DNA of 64,000 nt from contig NZ_VUOC01000001.1 in the NCBI RefSeq assembly GCF_008386695.1, positions 1-64,000 on the forward strand. Reading direction: 5' to 3'. Below the pieces are notes generated by a model. That model did not search any database, had not been told where the DNA came from, and worked only from the letters and a program-made list of their open reading frames with translations. The stretch is from Chitinophaga agrisoli. GTDB lineage: Bacteria > Bacteroidota > Bacteroidia > Chitinophagales > Chitinophagaceae. Of this stretch, positions 1-13,617 are shown in pieces. Positions within the stretch are counted from its first letter, which is position 1; every line of letters starts with the position of its first letter. The position numbers were made by a program, and so were the translations under genes.

Positions 1-1140
1 AGCCGTATCACACAGCGACGGCGTGCCGTTATCGCATACCTGATAGCTCAGACTATCAAGACCATTGAAGTTAGCGTTTGGGGTATAAGTAAAGCTACCA
101 TCAGCATTCAACACCACCGTACCATTTACAGCCGCAGTTACCAGAGAAGCAGTTAACCCATCCCCCTCGGGATCACTGTCATTAGTCAGCACATTGCCGG
201 TGGCGGGTACATCCTCCGTAACGCCCACACTATCCCGTACAGCTATCGGCGCATCGTTAACAGCAGACACATTAAACACCAAACTAGCCGTATCACACAG
301 TGACGGCGTACCGTTATCACAAACCTGATAACTCAAACTATCCAGACCATTATAATTACTATTCGGGGTATAGGTAAAGCTACCATCGGAATTCAGCACC
401 ACAGTACCATTTATAGGCGCAGTTACCAGAGAAGAGGTCAGACCATCGCCTTCAGGATCGCTGTCATTAGTCAGCACATTACCAGTAGACGCCACATCCT
501 CTGTAACACCCACACTATCCCGCACAGCTATCGGCACATCATTAACCGCTGACACATTAAACACCAGGGCAGCCGTATCACACAGTGACGGCGTACCATT
601 ATCGCAAACCTGATAGCTCAGACTATCCAGCCCATTATAATTACCATTCGGGGTATAAGTAAAGCTACCATCGGAATTCAGCACCACAGTTCCGTTTATA
701 GGAGCGGTTACCAAAGAAGCCGTCAGACCATTGCCCTCAGGATCACTATCGTTAGTCAGCACATTGCCCGTTGCCGCCACATCCTCGGTAACACCCACAC
801 TATCCCGCACAGCGATCGGCGCATCGTTAACGGCAGATACATTAAACACTAAGGTAGCCGTATCGCACAGTGATGGCGTACCGTTATCACAAGCCTGATA
901 AATCAGACTATCAAGACCAGTGTAATTAGCGTTAGGCGTATAAGTAAAGCTACCATCAGCATTCAGCACCACGGCGCCATTCACAGGCGCAGTTACCAGA
1001 GAAGCTGTCAATGCATCCCCCTCAGGATCGCTATCATTAGTCAGCACATTGCCAGTAGAAGATAAATCCTCCGTCACATCCACGCTATCCCGCACTGCGA
1101 CCGGGGCATCGTTCACCGGCGTAACAATAAACGAGATCAG
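1..1140 (-). repeat. Four tandem 285-bp coding repeats, nearly identical
   Basis: Within the giant gene the phrase encoding PSLCDTA recurs at 1, 286, 571 and 856, an exact 285-bp (95-codon) period, with most intervening bases conserved. Farther upstream in the gene the same domain recurs at about 279-295 bp with much lower nucleotide identity. The homogeneous block therefore looks like a recent tandem expansion. It continues past the left edge. Confidence 0.9.
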
Positions 1141-4100
1141 CGCAGTATCGCATAAACCGCCCGCGTCGCAAACACGGTAAGAAGCGCCATCTGTCCCATT
1201 AAACCCAGGGTTGGGCACATAAGTGAATGAGCCGTCCGCATTCAGCGTGAGGGCGCCATTAGCAGTATTAGTTACAAGGGAAACCGTTAACGGATCGCCA
1301 TCCGGGTCGCTGTCATTATCCCTTACATTACCGGTGAGCGTGCTGTCTTCCGGCAGGGCGTAAGCGTTGTTCAGCGCAATGGGCGCATCATTAACAGTAT
1401 TTACGGTAATGCGGGCCACACTGGTATCGCAAAGGCCGCCGGCATCGCAGATGGTGTATACAAAAGAGTCCAGCCCGTTATAGTTTGGCAGGGGTATGTA
1501 GGTGAAGGAGCGGTCCGCGTTCATGGTCACAGTACCATGCAGGGTGCCGGTAAGCAGGCTTACGGTCAGGGCGTCCCCATCTACATCGCTGTCATTGGCA
1601 GATACGCCGGGGGCAGGTACGCTCAGGGTAATATCTTCCTCTGTCTGGTAGTCATCCGGCTGGGCTACAGGAGCGTCATTCACCGGGGTGAGTACAATGC
1701 GGATCCAGGCGCTGTCACAACCGCCAAAGGGATCACATACTTCATACTGAACGCTGTCAATACCGTTAAAGTTAGCACTGGGCGTATAGGTATAAGTCCC
1801 ATCCGGGTTCAGCACATAGCTGCCATGGGTGGGATTGGTGATCGGATGGCCAGTCAGCAGATCGCCATCCGGGTCTGTATCATTTACCAGGGCTACGCTG
1901 GTGGGGAAGGTAAGCACGGTATCCTCTGTGCGTACAAAATAGTCGTCAACGGCTATAGGACGGTCATTCACCGGTGTGATAGTGAACCGGATGATAGCTG
2001 TATCGCAGAGGCCCTGCAGATCACACACGTTGTAGGTGGCGCTGTCTGGACCGTTATGATCCGGGTTAGGCGTGTAGGTGAAGCTGCCGTCTGTATTCAG
2101 TGACAACTGGCCATTCGCCGGCGGGGTCTGGATAGATGCCTGTATAGCGTCATTATCCGTATTCCCGTCGTTAGCAAGTACGCCGGGCGCGGTTACCACC
2201 AAAGGCGTATCCTCGCTAAGGGTATAGGTATCTGCATTGCCTGTTGGGGTATCGTTGACGGGTGTAACGTTGATCGTAACAGTATCTGTAATGCACTGAT
2301 CTGTGCCGGAGGTATCACATACCTGGTAGGTGAAGATATCCGTTCCGTTAAAGTCCGGCGCAGGGGTGTAGCTAAAGCTGCCGTCCGGGTTCACCGTTAC
2401 GGCGCCAAACTGTGGCGGTGTTGCCAGGGATGCTACCAGCGGGTAGCCGTCAGCATCGCTGTCATTGGCCAGTACGCCGGGCGCGGCGATGTTCAGCGGA
2501 GTGTCTTCCACGGTGGTATATACATCTGCGGCGGATTGTGGCGGGTCCTGTACCGGCCATACAATGATCCTTACTACGCCGGTGTCGCAGGCGCCAGCCT
2601 GGTCACAGGCTGTGTAGATGATACTATCCGGTCCGTTATAGTCCGGGTTAGGGGTATAGGTGAAGCTGCCATTGCGGTTAAGGGTCAATGCGCCGTGTTG
2701 CGGGCCAGTGAGCACGCTGGCTACCAGCGGCTCTTCATCTGCATCCACATCATTGGCCAGCACACCGATGGGGGCTACTGTCAGCACATCATCCTCCAGC
2801 ACATCGTAGGTGTCGTCGCTGGCAACGGGTTTATCGTTAACAGGCAGCAGCTCTATTACTATTACGCCGGTATCGCATAATCCACCGGGATCACATACCT
2901 GGTATTGAATACTATCCAGACCGTAGAAGTTGGCCGCCGGGTGATAGGTGTAGGTGCCATCCGGATTGGCCGTATAGCTGCCTTTTGTCAGGGTACCAAT
3001 GGGCTGACCGGTCAGCGGGTCGCCGTCCGGGTCTATATCGTTTATCAATGCGACAGATGGTGGGAAGGTGATCACGGTGTCCTCGGTACGTACAAAATAG
3101 TCATTTACGGCTATGGGCGCGTCATTGACGGGCTGTACATGGATCACTACGGAGGCGGTGTCACACAGGCCGCCCAGGTCGCAGGCACGGTAGGTAAAGG
3201 TATCTGTGCCATTAAAGTTATTACCGGGCCGGTAGATGAAGGATCCGTCGCTGTTCAGTTGCAGCGAGCCTTCTGAGGGAGATTCCAGTATGGACACCAG
3301 CACTTCTCCATCCGGGTCCGTATCATTCTGTAATACGCCGTTTACGGCGGGTACCTGTAGTACGCTGTCTTCTAGTGTTACATAGGTATCGCTGTTTGCT
3401 TCGGGCGGATCATTACGTGGTTCCAGGTTGATGATAATACGACCGGTATCACACAGGCCATGGTTATCGCAAACTTCATAGTCAATGCTATCCAGACCAT
3501 AATAGTTGGGGGCAGGCGTGTAGGTGTAGGTGCCGTCCGGGTTCTGCACATAGGAGCCTTTTTGCAGAGAGCCTATGGGATGGCCTGACAGCGGATCGCC
3601 ATCTACATCAATATCATTGATGAGCACTACGGATGGCGGGAAGGTAATAACGGTGTCCTCGCTTCTTACAAAATAGTCGTTTACGGCTATAGGCGCGTCA
3701 TTGACCGGGGTAATATTCAACGTTACCGTACCGGTGGCGCAAGCGCCGGATAGGTCGCAGGCCTGGTAGGTAAAGCTGTCCGAACCGTTAAAGTCCTGGT
3801 TGGGCCGATATACAAAGGATCCGTCACTGTTTAATGTTAGCGTACCACTGGTAGGGGTCTGCAGGGTGGCTACCAATATTTCTCCATCGGCGTCATTGTC
3901 ATTGCTCAGCACACCGGTGGAGGCAGGTACGGTTAATACATTATCTTCTGCCAGTTGATATTGGTCGTCAATCACCACCGGTACATCGTTCTGGGCAGTC
4001 ACCGTTACTGCTACGGTGGCGGTATCGCATAATTGCGGGGTACCGTTATCACAGATGCGGTACTGGAATACATCCGTGCCGTTAAAGTTTGGCGCCGGGG

Positions 4101-7100
4101 TATAGGTATAATCACCGTTGGGGCTGATGGTTACCGTGCCGCTATTGGGCGGTACCGCCAGCGAAGCAGTGAAGGCGTCATTGTCCGTATCTGCATCATT
4201 GGTCAGCAGGTTGCCGGTTTGCGGGGTATCCTCATTGACCAGTATTGTATCACTAACGGCGGTGGGCGCATCATTTACCGGCGTTACGGTAATATTTACG
4301 ACTACGGGTACACAGGCCAGGTTGGCGTCGCATGCATTGTAGGTAAACTGGTCTGCGCCATTATAGTTCAGGTTAGGCTGGTAGGTAAAGCTTCCATCTG
4401 CCTGCAGGATCACGGCGCCATTGGCAGCGGGTGTCACCAGGGTGGCGCTCAGCTGGGAACCCGCATCGGGGTCCGTATCATTGGCCAGTACGCCAGGCGC
4501 TGGTACCGTCAGGATCTCATCTTCATTTACGGTATAAGTATCGGTTGTGCCAACGGGGGGATCATTCTCTTCCCCTACTGTAAAGATGATAAATGCGGTA
4601 TCGCAGGCGCCGGCAGGATCGCATACCTGGTAGGCGGCAGAATCTGGCCCGTTGTAGTTAGCGTCCGGGTTGTAGGTGAAGGAGCCATCTGCATTAAATG
4701 TCATCACGCCATGCGAGGTAGAGTCGATCAGCGTAAAGGTGAGCGCATCGCCATCCGCATCATTGTCGTTAGCCCCGGCATTGCCGCTTACGTTGGTATC
4801 CTCCAGGGTATTCAGCAGATCGTTGCGGGCTATCACCGTATCGTTCACCGGGGTGATAGTAAGGTAGGCCGTATCAGTTACACAAGCGCCGGCATTATCA
4901 CAAACCTTGTAGATGAAGAGGTCTGTGCCATTATAATTTGGATTGGGCTGGTAAGTAAAGCTGCCATCAGGGCTTAGGGTAAGGCTGCCGTTCACAGGCG
5001 CCAGTTCCAGGGTAGCCGTGAGGTTATCGCCATCCGGGTCATTGTCATTGGCCAGTACACCATTGGCAATAGTGACAGACAGCGGCGTATCTTCCGCTGT
5101 GGTATAATTATCGGCTGCTGCGATGGGCGCATCATTTTCCGCGGATACTACAATACGCACTGTACCGGTATCACAGGCGCCGGATGGGTCGCAGGCACGG
5201 TAAACAAAGCTGTCCACACCCTGGAAATTGGCAGCCGGGGTGTAGGTGAAGCTGCCATCTGCATTAGATGCGAGGCTGCCATTGGCAGGATTGGCGATAA
5301 TGCCGCTCAGGTTAATAGCGTCACTATCGGGATCCTGGTCATTAAGCAGTACGCCGGGCGCGTTGAGTACCAGCGGCACATCTTCTGGCGTGGCAAAGTT
5401 ATCATCCTGTACCCTTGGCGCATCATTAGCGGCGGTTATAGTGAGTGTTACTACGGCTGTATCACAGGCCGCCGGAGTGTTATTGTCGCATACATTGTAT
5501 ACAAAAGAGTCTACGCCATTGTAATCCGGCGCGGGGGTATAGGTAAAGCTGCCGTCTGCGTTTACCACCACCGTGCCGTGCAGGGGCTGCCGGAAAATAC
5601 CGGTAGCCGTCAGCGGATTATTGTCTGCGTCCGTATCGTTCGCCAGCAGGCCGGGGGCGGCAATGGTCAGCGGGGTATCTTCCGTAAGGGTATAGCTGTC
5701 ATCAACGCCGGAGGGCGCATCATTGGCGGCGGTCACGTTAATTGTTACCGTGTCGGTGCTGCACAGGGAGGGCGTGCCATTGTCGCAGGCCTGGTATACA
5801 AAGCTGACTGTACCGTTGAAGTCTGGTTGGGGTGTATATACAAAAGAGCCGTTACTGTTCAGGACCAGGCTACCACTGGCTGGCGGCGTTACCAATACCG
5901 CCGTGAGCGGGTTACCTTCTTTGTCCTGGTCGTTGAAAAGCACACCGGCTGCCGGTACGTTCAATACATTGTCCTCTGTGATGGTGTATACATCCTTACC
6001 GGTTACGGGCGCATCGTTCACGGCAGTAACGGTAATGTTCACCGTTGCGGTATCACAGTTGCCGCTGCCATCACAGGCCAGGTATGTGAAACTATCTGTG
6101 CCGTTGAAATCAGCGCCGGGTGTATACACCAGGCTGCCGTCGGCATTGAGCGTTACACGGCCATTAGCGGGCACGCCTAACAGCGTGGCAGTGAGCACAT
6201 CGCCATCCGGATCAGTATCGTTGGCCAACGGACCAGGCGCGGGCAGGGTCAGGTTATTATCTTCTGCTATGGTATAGCTATCATCTACGGCCAGCGGTTT
6301 ATCGTTCACCGGCTGCACGGACAGGGCTACTGTACCAGTATCGCAAGCGCCGGAAGGATCGCAGATGCGGTAGGTAAAGGTATCCGTACCATTATAGTTA
6401 GCTGCCGGCGTATAGGTAAAGCTGCCATCAGGATTTAATACCAGTGAGCCATGGGAAGGGTTAGCCACCAGGCTAACGGTAAGTACATCATTATCCGCAT
6501 CCTGTGCACTGAATAATAAACCGGGTGTGCTTACCGTCAGGGGCACATCTTCTACCACCGTGTAGCTGGGGTCACCTGCTGCGGGCGCATCATTTACAGC
6601 CGTTACGTTCAGGGACACGCTGGCTGTATCGCAGCCGCCTTTACCATCGCAAACGCGGTAGGTGAAATTATCTGCGCCGTTGTAGTTAAGACCGGGCGTA
6701 TAGGTAAAGCTACCATCCGGGCGGAACACCAGCACGCCATTAGCCGGCTGGGTAATAAGGGTGGCGGTCAGCGCATCGCCATCCGTGTCGGTATCATTGG
6801 TCAATACACCGGGTGCGGTAATATTGAGCGGCGTATCTTCTGTAACATTATAGGTATCATCAACGCCCACTGGTGCGTCATTCACCGCAGCCACATTAAT
6901 GGTGGCTGTTGCGGTATCGCATAAAGCGGGGGTACCGCCATCACAGAGGCTGAATGTGAAACTAGCCGTGCCGTTAAAGTTTGCCGGCGGCGTATAGGTA
7001 AAGCTGCCATCCGGGTTAATGGTCACGCTGCCATTGGCCGGACCAGTTACCAGGGCTGCTGTGAGGGTCCCCCCTTCTATATCTGTGCCGGCGGCTGTTA

Positions 7101-10100
7101 AACCGGGCGCGTTGATCACGAGCGGCACGTCTTCCGTAGCATTATAGTTAACATTGTTCACCACCGGGGTATCATTCACGGGGGTGATGGTCAGCGATAC
7201 GGTGGCTGTATCGCAGGCGCCCTGCGGATCACATACGCTGTACGTAAATACATCGCTGCCGTTGTAATTAGCCTGGGGTACATATATAAAGCTACCGTTG
7301 GCGTTGAGGGTAAGCGTACCGCGGGTAGTGGTCTGCACCAGGGTAGCCGTAAGCGGGCCGCCTTCTACATCTGTATCATTGGCCAGCACGCCCGGCGCGG
7401 CGATGTTAAGCGGCACATCCTCTGCCGTGGTGAAAGTATCGTTTACGGCTACAGCGGTGTCATTTATGGGGCGTACGGTAATGGTCACTTCGGCAGTATC
7501 ACAAAGCTGTGGCGTACCGTTATCACAAACGCGGTAAGTGAACCGGTCTACCCCGTTGAAGTTAGCAGCGGGTGTATATACAAAGCTACCGGCGGCATTC
7601 AGCGTTAAGGTACCGTTCGCAGGGTTGTCCACTACAGTGGCAGACAGCGTATTGCCATCTACATCCATGTCATTTGTAAGCACGCCGGCGGCGGCAATGG
7701 TCAGGGGAACGTCTTCGTTGGTACTATATGCGTCGTTGCCGGCATCTGGCGCGTCATTCACATTGGTCACTGTGATATTAACGGTAGCCGTGTCGCAGGC
7801 GCCGTTGGCATCGCAGCCACTGTATGTAAAAGAAACAGGCCCATTAAAGTTATCTGCAGGGGTATAGCTAAAGGAGCCGTCCGGGTTCAGGGCAAGGGTA
7901 CCGCTGGCCGGCGCGGTGATCACGCTGGCAGTGAGGGGATCATTGTCTGCATCAGTATCGTTGGAGAGGACGCCAGCTACGGGCACATTCAGTACCGCAT
8001 CTTCATTTACTGTGTAAGTGTCGTTATTGGCTACCGGTGCGTCGTTTTCATTACCTACCTCGATGGTAACGGAAGCGGTATCGCAGGTGCCGGCGGCATC
8101 GCATACCCGGTAGGTGAATGTAAGGTTACCCGTAAAATCCTGGGGCGGGGTAAAGCTGAGGGAGCCGTCGCCGTTCAGTACCAGCGTACCGGCACTTGGG
8201 GGCGTTACCAGCACTACGGTGAGCTGGCCGCCGTCTACATCAAAATCATTTCCCAATATCCCGGGCGGAGGAATATTAGTGGTCACATCCTCCAGCACAT
8301 TTATTACATCCGGCGCGGCTACCGGCGCATCATTTACCGGTGTGATGGTCAACGATACGGTGGCGGTATTGGAGACAGCGCCCAGATTATCCCGCACCGT
8401 GTAGCTGAATACATCCGCGCCGTTATAGTCTGCTGCGGGTGTGTAGGTGATCACACCGGCAGGTGATATTGTCACTGTTCCATTAGCGGGCTGACTGGTC
8501 AAGGTAATACTACCCGTGTTCAGGCTGCCATCGCTGTCAGTATCGTTTGCCAGTACGCTGATGTTCACCGGCTGGTCTTCATTGGTGGTAATAGCATCAT
8601 TTACCGCTACGGGCGGCGCATTTACAATGATCTGCACATCATCCGTACTACTGGTACAGGGTGGGTTGCTGATGGTCCAGCGGAAAACATAGGTACCCGG
8701 TACCAGGCCTGTTACGCTGGTAGTGGCCAGCGCAGGGTTTACAATGCCAGCAGTATTGGGACCGGATACCTGTGTCCAGGCCGCGGTACCGTTAACAGGC
8801 GTATTTCCGTTCAGCTGTACCTCGCGCAGGTTCAGCGGCCCCTGGTCAGCGCCGGCATTGGCGGTGCTAGCAGGCGGCGTAACGGTTACCTGTATAATAT
8901 TGCTGATGCTGTTGCCGCAACCGCCGGAGATAACAGTTCTGCGGTAGCTGGTACTTTGCGTAAGACTGGGGGGCGTATAATTCTGCCCGTTGTTGGTACC
9001 GGCTGCGGCGGCAAAGCTGCCGCCACCGGTACTGCTTTCCCATAGATAAGTATAAGTCCCCGAAGCGCCCGATGGCGCAGTGCCGGTAAGCGCAGCAGGC
9101 GTGCTGCCGCTACAGATGGTTTGCGCGCTGCTGATCGTATTATTGGAAATGCCTGCCAGCACGGTTACGGTTACCGCATTGGAGATAGCATCCGCGCAGG
9201 CCCCGGACCGTACAATACGGCGGAACCAGGTAGTCTGGGATAAAGCGCCGGCATCATATACCGCTGCCGTAGCGCCGCTGATATCTGTAAAGCCGGCGGA
9301 GGCGCTGGTCACCGAGCTTTGCCACTGATAAGTATAGGAACCTGTGCCGCCTGTGGGCACAGTGCTAACTGTAAATGCAGCCGGATCACCGCTGCTGCAG
9401 AAGCTTTGCGAAGCGGCTATACTGCCTGCGGTAAGTGTGGGGTTGATGGTAACTGTGATCACATTACTGATCGCATCCGTACATACGCCGGAACGGGTAA
9501 TACGCCGGTACCAGGTGGTTTGGCTCAGCACTGGCGCATTATATACCGCCGCGGTAGCGCCGCCGATATCTGTAAAGCCGGTGGAGGCGCTGGTCACCGA
9601 ACTTTGCCACTGATAGGTATAGGTCCCACCGCCGCCGGTAGCGGGCCCGGTTTCCGTGAAGGCGGCCGGATCGCCGGAGATACAAAAATCCTGGTTACCG
9701 GCTACTGCGCCAGCCGTTAGCACGGGTGTTACCGTTATGGTAACCACATTACTGATACTGGCGTTGGTACAGGTACCGGAGGTCACCAGGCGGCGGAAAT
9801 ACATGGTACTCACCGCCTGGGAGGGATCATAGGACAGACCCGTAGCGCCGGACAGGTTTGTCCAGGTGCTGTTATCTGTACTGCTTTGCCATTGATACGT
9901 AAACGCGCCGTTTCCGCCCGCAGGAGTGGCGCCGGTAATAACCGCCGCATCGCCACTACCACAGAAGGTAGTAGTAGCCGGCGCGAGGATGGTGTTACCG
10001 GTAACCGCCGGCTGTATGCTGATCGTTACCACATTACTTACGGAGGCAGTGGTACAGCTGCCGGAGGTGACGAGCCGCCGGTAATAAGTAGTAGCGCTGA

Positions 10101-12516
10101 TCGCCGGTGGGTCATAGGCCGCGGAAGTAGCCCCGGTAATATCTGTGAAATTGGTATTATCTGTTGATTGTTGCCATTGATACGTATAGGAGCCGGAGCC
10201 GCCTGTGGGCGTAGCACCGGTAATAGCGGCCGGATCACCGCTACCGCAAAAAACAGCGGTAGCCGGCGCGGTAATGGTATTACCCGACAACGCTGCCTGT
10301 ACGGTGATCTGCACATCGCTGGTGCTGGCGGTACACGCGCCGTTACTGATAGTCCAGCGGAATACATATACGCCGGCGGTAAGCCCGCTCACGGTGGTAT
10401 TGGCCACTGCTGCATTGGCAAAGGCCTGGGTACCGGCGCCGCTTACTTTTGTCCACGTGCCCGTGCCCACTGTAGGCGTATTAGCCGCCAGCGTGGCGGA
10501 AGTAGCCGCGCACAATACCTGCGCGGGGCCGGCATTGGCGGTAGTAGGCGTTTGTGATATAGTAGTGACGTCTGTTTTGATGTTATTACAGCCAACACCA
10601 GATGGCGCGGCATCACATTCTACCTGCGGATCTGTAGGCGCCGCCGCATCCGGATTAGTAGCGTCAGGGTCTGTTACGTCTGTGGGGCGCATCACAGACG
10701 AGGTAACGGATAAGCTGCCACCGCCTGGAAAAGCAGATACGGTACCGGTAATGGTAAAAGTGACCACAGCGGCATTGTTCATATTCAACGTGGCATTGTA
10801 TTGATTACCGGATGTTGTGCCGCCGGTTACGCTGGCAGTACCGCTGGTAACTGCGCTGGTAACGCCTACGCCGGTGAGCTCCGCAGGAAAGGTAAAGCGG
10901 TAAGCGGCGCCTGTTACATTATTGGGGCCATTATTGCGTACTGTAACAGTATAAGTGATAGGCTGGCCCTGGCAAAGAGTTGCAGGCGTTTTAGCGATGC
11001 TTACTGTTTCCAGATCTGCCTCGCGCAGCTGTATAGCAAGCGCGGTGGCTGTAGGCGTGCTTTGCAGATAAGCCCAGGTATCCAGGCCATTCTCGTTACC
11101 AAAGTCCGTACCGCTGTAGGAGGTAGATCCCCATTTATGTCCGTTTGTGGCGCTGGAAAGGCCGGTAGTATTCACCAATGGGTTAGAAGGGGTACCGGTA
11201 CTGGCGATATTGCTGTCATCCCAATACACGGTATTGTTACCGGCGCCGCTTCCGTTGGTGCGCGTAATGATTATACCATTTGGGTTATTCTCCACATCAA
11301 TAAAAGGGAAGTGCACTTCGCCGCTGAATAATATTACCCTTGTATTATAGTTATTGCTGCCGGAAAGCACTTTTACTCCCTGGCCGTTGGTACCGTCCCA
11401 ATAAGCATTATTAACGCCTACTACTGCGGTGCCTGTAAGTCTTTTATCTACGGCGTCTGCATAGGAGCCATTATTGTTGATATCTATATCCACGCCATAG
11501 TTGGTGGCATTGGTAGCAGTAAAACGCACATACCCGCCGGCAGGATTGGTGCCTGCTATACCGGCAGAGCCTTCTACCCCTACAAAGCTGATATTGGATA
11601 CCGCTAGCGTAGGCGGGGTATTGAGCAACCAAATGCTACCGCTCACAGAAGGGGCATTGGCCGGGAGATCTGTAGCCGGCGTATTGAAGAAGATCTTATG
11701 GGTGATATCAGTTTCTGTATCTGCGGTACGGGGATCTTTTAAATTAGGGCTGGTAAGATCATCAATGCTTTTATAGGAAGGGTTGCCATTGCTAAGACGG
11801 AAGCCTTTATTATTTACGAGGAACACAAAACCATAACCTGCCTGACCGTTGTTATTAACGGTGTACATGTAACCATCCTGCGTTAATATATGGAAGATGG
11901 GATTAAAAGGCGCCGCAGGGGATCCCAGATGCGCGGAGAAAATATTGGTGAACACGCGGCCAGGAACAAAAGTATTGCTGCTATTACGCACGCTTACATC
12001 AAATGCCGCTATATAACAGGTGCCGGTTGGCTGGCTCCAGGCGGATGACGACAGCACAGCAGTGGGGTTGGTATTGTTACTGGCATTGGGCGGTACAAAA
12101 TCTATTTCCCATACGCCCGCCTGACCAGCGCCTACTGTAACGATAAACGGCGTATACCCGCCATCGAGCAACGCCACAGATGGCCCTACCACTTCCTGCG
12201 AGCGGCTGCTGATACGGCCTGTAAGCGTACTGCTACCGGAAGTATAGGTTTGTCCGTTAGGCGCGCGCAAATTAATAGTACCACTCCCTATACCCTGCGC
12301 ACTCGAGCCCAGGTAGATCCGCTCCCCCACATTTACATACACTTTTACAGTACCCAGTGTAGGGTACGGATTGAGTGAGCTGGCAGTAGTACTGGAATTG
12401 ATATAGGCGCGGTAACCGCCACTTTGGTTCAATTCCTTACTGCCCTCTGCAAATAACAGCGGCGCCGTGAAAAGCAATAGAATAGCTAGAAGACAGCAAG
12501 CCTTCAGTGCTTTCAT
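1..12516 (-). CDS. Giant secreted Ig/cadherin-like repeat protein (3' end outside window)
   Basis: One frame stays open on the minus strand from an ATG at 12516 to the left edge, giving at least 4172 residues; I checked the frame at both ends and in the middle. Residues 1-24 form a signal peptide (MKALKACC, a leucine-rich core, then LLFAEG). A non-repetitive N-terminal region of about 490 residues is followed by a DUF11/CARDB-like domain (about 495-600, [15 protein letters not shown]), a PKD-like block, five repeats of about 95 residues with a YTYQWQ...YYRR core (about 735-1210), a second PKD-like block, and from about residue 1300 roughly 30 Ig/cadherin-like repeats. Each of these carries [28 protein letters not shown] and ends in VND. 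The acidic ND.D..D segments may bind calcium. Such proteins in Bacteroidota are surface adhesins exported by the type IX system, usually through a C-terminal sorting domain; that end is not in the window, so the route is inferred. Confidence 0.9.
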   Translation of the reverse strand, partial: MKALKACCLLAILLLFTAPLLFAEGSKELNQSGGYRAYINSSTTASSLNPYPTLGTVKVYVNVGERIYLGSSAQGIGSGTINLRAPNGQTYTSGSSTLTGRISSRSQEVVGPSVALLDGGYTPFIVTVGAGQAGVWEIDFVPPNASNNTNPTAVLSSSAWSQPTGTCYIAAFDVSVRNSSNTFVPGRVFTNIFSAHLGSPAAPFNPIFHILTQDGYMYTVNNNGQAGYGFVFLVNNKGFRLSNGNPSYKSIDDLTSPNLKDPRTADTETDITHKIFFNTPATDLPANAPSVSGSIWLLNTPPTLAVSNISFVGVEGSAGIAGTNPAGGYVRFTATNATNYGVDIDINNNGSYADAVDKRLTGTAVVGVNNAYWDGTNGQGVKVLSGSNNYNTRVILFSGEVHFPFIDVENNPNGIIITRTNGSGAGNNTVYWDDSNIASTGTPSNPLVNTTGLSSATNGHKWGSTSYSGTDFGNENGLDTWAYLQSTPTATALAIQLREADLETVSIAKTPATLCQGQPITYTVTVRNNGPNNVTGAAYRFTFPAELTGVGVTSAVTSGTASVTGGTTSGNQYNATLNMNNAAVVTFTITGTVSAFPGGGSLSVTSSVMRPTDVTDPDATNPDAAAPTDPQVECDAAPSGVGCNNIKTDVTTISQTPTTANAGPAQVLCAATSATLAANTPTVGTGTWTKVSGAGTQAFANAAVANTTVSGLTAGVYVFRWTISNGACTASTSDVQITVQAALSGNTITAPATAVFCGSGDPAAITGATPTGGSGSYTYQWQQSTDNTNFTDITGATSAAYDPPAISATTYYRRLVTSGSCTTASVSNVVTISIQPAVTGNTILAPATTTFCGSGDAAVITGATPAGGNGAFTYQWQSSTDNSTWTNLSGATGLSYDPSQAVSTMYFRRLVTSGTCTNASISNVVTITVTPVLTAGAVAGNQDFCISGDPAAFTETGPATGGGGTYTYQWQSSVTSASTGFTDIGGATAAVYNAPVLSQTTWYRRITRSGVCTDAISNVITVTINPTLTAGSIAASQSFCSSGDPAAFTVSTVPTGGTGSYTYQWQSSVTSASAGFTDISGATAAVYDAGALSQTTWFRRIVRSGACADAISNAVTVTVLAGISNNTISSAQTICSGSTPAALTGTAPSGASGTYTYLWESSTGGGSFAAAAGTNNGQNYTPPSLTQSTSYRRTVISGGCGNSISNIIQVTVTPPASTANAGADQGPLNLREVQLNGNTPVNGTAAWTQVSGPNTAGIVNPALATTSVTGLVPGTYVFRWTISNPPCTSSTDDVQIIVNAPPVAVNDAITTNEDQPVNISVLANDTDSDGSLNTGSITLTSQPANGTVTISPAGVITYTPAADYNGADVFSYTVRDNLGAVSNTATVSLTITPVNDAPVAAPDVINVLEDVTTNIPPPGILGNDFDVDGGQLTVVLVTPPSAGTLVLNGDGSLSFTPPQDFTGNLTFTYRVCDAAGTCDTASVTIEVGNENDAPVANNDTYTVNEDAVLNVPVAGVLSNDTDADNDPLTASVITAPASGTLALNPDGSFSYTPADNFNGPVSFTYSGCDANGACDTATVNITVTNVNDAPDAGNDAYSTNEDVPLTIAAAGVLTNDMDVDGNTLSATVVDNPANGTLTLNAAGSFVYTPAANFNGVDRFTYRVCDNGTPQLCDTAEVTITVRPINDTAVAVNDTFTTAEDVPLNIAAPGVLANDTDVEGGPLTATLVQTTTRGTLTLNANGSFIYVPQANYNGSDVFTYSVCDPQGACDTATVSLTITPVNDTPVVNNVNYNATEDVPLVINAPGLTAAGTDIEGGTLTAALVTGPANGSVTINPDGSFTYTPPANFNGTASFTFSLCDGGTPALCDTATATINVAAVNDAPVGVDDTYNVTEDTPLNITAPGVLTNDTDTDGDALTATLITQPANGVLVFRPDGSFTYTPGLNYNGADNFTYRVCDGKGGCDTASVSLNVTAVNDAPAAGDPSYTVVEDVPLTVSTPGLLFSAQDADNDVLTVSLVANPSHGSLVLNPDGSFTYTPAANYNGTDTFTYRICDPSGACDTGTVALSVQPVNDKPLAVDDSYTIAEDNNLTLPAPGPLANDTDPDGDVLTATLLGVPANGRVTLNADGSLVYTPGADFNGTDSFTYLACDGSGNCDTATVNITVTAVNDAPVTGKDVYTITEDNVLNVPAAGVLFNDQDKEGNPLTAVLVTPPASGSLVLNSNGSFVYTPQPDFNGTVSFVYQACDNGTPSLCSTDTVTINVTAANDAPSGVDDSYTLTEDTPLTIAAPGLLANDTDADNNPLTATGIFRQPLHGTVVVNADGSFTYTPAPDYNGVDSFVYNVCDNNTPAACDTAVVTLTITAANDAPRVQDDNFATPEDVPLVLNAPGVLLNDQDPDSDAINLSGIIANPANGSLASNADGSFTYTPAANFQGVDSFVYRACDPSGACDTGTVRIVVSAENDAPIAAADNYTTAEDTPLSVTIANGVLANDNDPDGDNLTATLELAPVNGSLTLSPDGSFTYQPNPNYNGTDLFIYKVCDNAGACVTDTAYLTITPVNDTVIARNDLLNTLEDTNVSGNAGANDNDADGDALTFTLIDSTSHGVMTFNADGSFTYNPDANYNGPDSAAYQVCDPAGACDTAFIIFTVGEENDPPVGTTDTYTVNEDEILTVPAPGVLANDTDPDAGSQLSATLVTPAANGAVILQADGSFTYQPNLNYNGADQFTYNACDANLACVPVVVNITVTPVNDAPTAVSDTILVNEDTPQTGNLLTNDADTDNDAFTASLAVPPNSGTVTISPNGDYTYTPAPNFNGTDVFQYRICDNGTPQLCDTATVAVTVTAQNDVPVVIDDQYQLAEDNVLTVPASTGVLSNDNDADGEILVATLQTPTSGTLTLNSDGSFVYRPNQDFNGSDSFTYQACDLSGACATGTVTLNITPVNDAPIAVNDYFVRSEDTVITFPPSVVLINDIDVDGDPLSGHPIGSLQKGSYVQNPDGTYTYTPAPNYYGLDSIDYEVCDNHGLCDTGRIIINLEPRNDPPEANSDTYVTLEDSVLQVPAVNGVLQNDTDPDGEVLVSILESPSEGSLQLNSDGSFIYRPGNNFNGTDTFTYRACDLGGLCDTASVVIHVQPVNDAPIAVNDYFVRTEDTVITFPPSVALINDIDPDGDPLTGQPIGTLTKGSYTANPDGTYTYHPAANFYGLDSIQYQVCDPGGLCDTGVIVIELLPVNDKPVASDDTYDVLEDDVLTVAPIGVLANDVDADEEPLVASVLTGPQHGALTLNRNGSFTYTPNPDYNGPDSIIYTACDQAGACDTGVVRIIVWPVQDPPQSAADVYTTVEDTPLNIAAPGVLANDSDADGYPLVASLATPPQFGAVTVNPDGSFSYTPAPDFNGTDIFTYQVCDTSGTDQCITDTVTINVTPVNDTPTGNADTYTLSEDTPLVVTAPGVLANDGNTDNDAIQASIQTPPANGQLSLNTDGSFTYTPNPDHNGPDSATYNVCDLQGLCDTAIIRFTITPVNDRPIAVDDYFVRTEDTVLTFPTSVALVNDTDPDGDLLTGHPITNPTHGSYVLNPDGTYTYTPSANFNGIDSVQYEVCDPFGGCDSAWIRIVLTPVNDAPVAQPDDYQTEEDITLSVPAPGVSANDSDVDGDALTVSLLTGTLHGTVTMNADRSFTYIPLPNYNGLDSFVYTICDAGGLCDTSVARITVNTVNDAPIALNNAYALPEDSTLTGNVRDNDSDPDGDPLTVSLVTNTANGALTLNADGSFTYVPNPGFNGTDGASYRVCDAGGLCDTALISFIVTPVNDAPVAVRDSVDVTEDLSSTGNVLTNDSDPEGDALTASLVTAPVNGAVVLNADGSFTYTPNANYTGLDSLIYQACDNGTPSLCDTATLVFNVSAVNDAPIAVRDSVGVTEDVAATGNVLTNDSDPEGNGLTASLVTAPINGTVVLNSDGSFTYTPNGNYNGLDSLSYQVCDNGTPSLCDTAALVFNVSAVNDVPIAVRDSVGVTEDVASTGNVLTNDSDPEGDGLTSSLVTAPINGTVVLNSDGSFTYTPNSNYNGLDSLSYQVCDNGTPSLCDTASLVFNVSAVNDAPIAVRDSVGVTEDVPATGNVLTNDSDPEGDGLTASLVTAAVNGTVVLNADGSFTYTPNANFNGLDSLSYQVCDNGTPSLCDTA
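8890..10310 (-). repeat. Five tandem Ig-like coding repeats of about 285 bp
   Basis: This is a second, unrelated repeat class inside the giant gene. Five units share a core reading [14 protein letters not shown], then an ITGAT segment, a YYRRLVTSG segment and a NVVTI end. They sit between two PKD-like blocks that share WTKVSG/WTQVSG and [11 protein letters not shown] wording. The units lack the VND signature of the downstream repeats. Confidence 0.8.
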
Positions 12517-12752
12517 AACACTGGGGTAATAGAAAAAACTCATCTGCTGGACGGAATGACGTTACATGCTAATCAGTTTCTAAATCAGAGAAAACGCATC
12601 GACGCATGACAATACATTTTGGCTGAACTTTTCAGCGGCAGTAGGTTATGAAGAAAGGGCTCACAGGGGTATAGAGAAAATAGCAACGAAAAGGAATATT
12701 GGTATGCGCTTACTTAAAGGTCTTCATCAAAGGTCTTCATTCAGTCGTAGGT

Positions 12753-13055
12753 TCATCGGGTAATCAAAAATATACAAAAGATTATTACACCGTGCATTCC
12801 CCTATCAAAAAAATTCTGCCAAGGAAGCCGTGGGCGCTTACAATAGCCCGTTCTATTCCTATTAGGCATAATTCTTAACTGTTGAGGTTGATACTGTTCC
12901 CCTGGTAAAAATTTTTCTGGCTGGATCACGTGATGGGTTATATGAATAAAAAAGCAGGGGAATGTCTTTATCAGCTTAATACGGTATTCGTCAATTAGGT
13001 CAAGTTGAACAAAACCATCCAGGGACATGTGCATAAAAGCGATCACCTTTCTCAT
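12753..13055 (-). pseudogene. Remnant of a dihydrofolate reductase/RibD-family protein
   Basis: The first 17 residues (MRKVIAFMHMSLDGFV) match the conserved N-terminus of the RibD C-terminal/DHFR-like family. The sequence then jumps directly to QLDLIDEYRIKLI, which in the family lies more than 100 residues later. After that the frame loses similarity, while another frame reads IPLLF, like the family's GIPLF segment. About 120 central residues, including most of the NADPH and substrate site, are therefore missing and there is a frameshift. It lies 19 bp downstream of the SRPBCC gene, in a DoxX-SRPBCC-reductase order. It could be called a 100-residue hypothetical protein, but I take it as decayed. 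Confidence 0.6.
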
Positions 13056-13074
13056 GGCTAATTGTTTGTAGTAG

Positions 13075-13617
13075 TTATAAATTTTCGAGTACTGTCTTTA
13101 AGTTCGCCAGGCTGCTTTCCAGGTCTTTGGCTAGCATACCTTCCAGGTTAAGCAGCACCAGCATAATGTTCATGGGATATTTTGTGCTGCTGCTAAAGCT
13201 CCATTTTACTTTGGTCTGGTCTCCGGATACAGCGGCCGTAGTGATATGGGCGTCTGCTTTGCCTTCGAAAGGTCTTATAAACCGCAGCTCCGTATCAATA
13301 CCCTCGCCTTCACGGACATTTTTTATCTCCTGCTCTCCTTTGCCTACTTTTTTATTTTCGCTATCCCAGGCATATACAAAACCAGCAGCGCCATCTGTTC
13401 CCCTAAACGTCTTTTTTGAATTAGGGTCTTCCATGTTCCACTTGTTAAAGTTATCCTGGTTCCTGATAAGCTTAACGTAGTTGAAGACGGTTTGTTTGGA
13501 CTGGTTGATCGTGATCTCCCGTTCGATCGTGTAGCCCTTTTTTACAAACAGGGCTACGATCAACAAGAGGGCGATCAATGCGGCCAATACGATTACAATG
13601 CCTGACAGGATGCTCAT
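13075..13617 (-). CDS. Membrane-anchored SRPBCC (START-like) family protein
   Basis: The 180-residue protein has one N-terminal membrane segment (about residues 4-25) followed by a polyketide cyclase/START-like fold. The family-typical opening reads YTIEREITINQSKQTVFNYV, and a helix ends the domain (KDLESSLANLKTVLENL). SRPBCC proteins bind hydrophobic ligands in a deep cavity; the ligand here is unknown. The start codon overlaps the DoxX stop by 4 bases (ATGA), so the two are translationally coupled. The anchor suggests the domain sits at the membrane, which fits its DoxX partner. Confidence 0.8.
   Translation of the reverse strand: MSILSGIVIVLAALIALLLIVALFVKKGYTIEREITINQSKQTVFNYVKLIRNQDNFNKWNMEDPNSKKTFRGTDGAAGFVYAWDSENKKVGKGEQEIKNVREGEGIDTELRFIRPFEGKADAHITTAAVSGDQTKVKWSFSSSTKYPMNIMLVLLNLEGMLAKDLESSLANLKTVLENL

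Noticed and set aside
1-1140. Regularly spaced direct repeats that could suggest a CRISPR array
   Set aside because: The period is 285 bp with nearly all bases conserved and in frame; they encode protein domains, with no short repeat/unique spacer pattern.
1537-11776. Many plus-strand open frames of 60-314 codons across the first 12 kb
   Set aside because: All lie opposite the single continuous minus-strand repeat gene and mirror its repeats; their products are low-complexity and repetitive with no family match.
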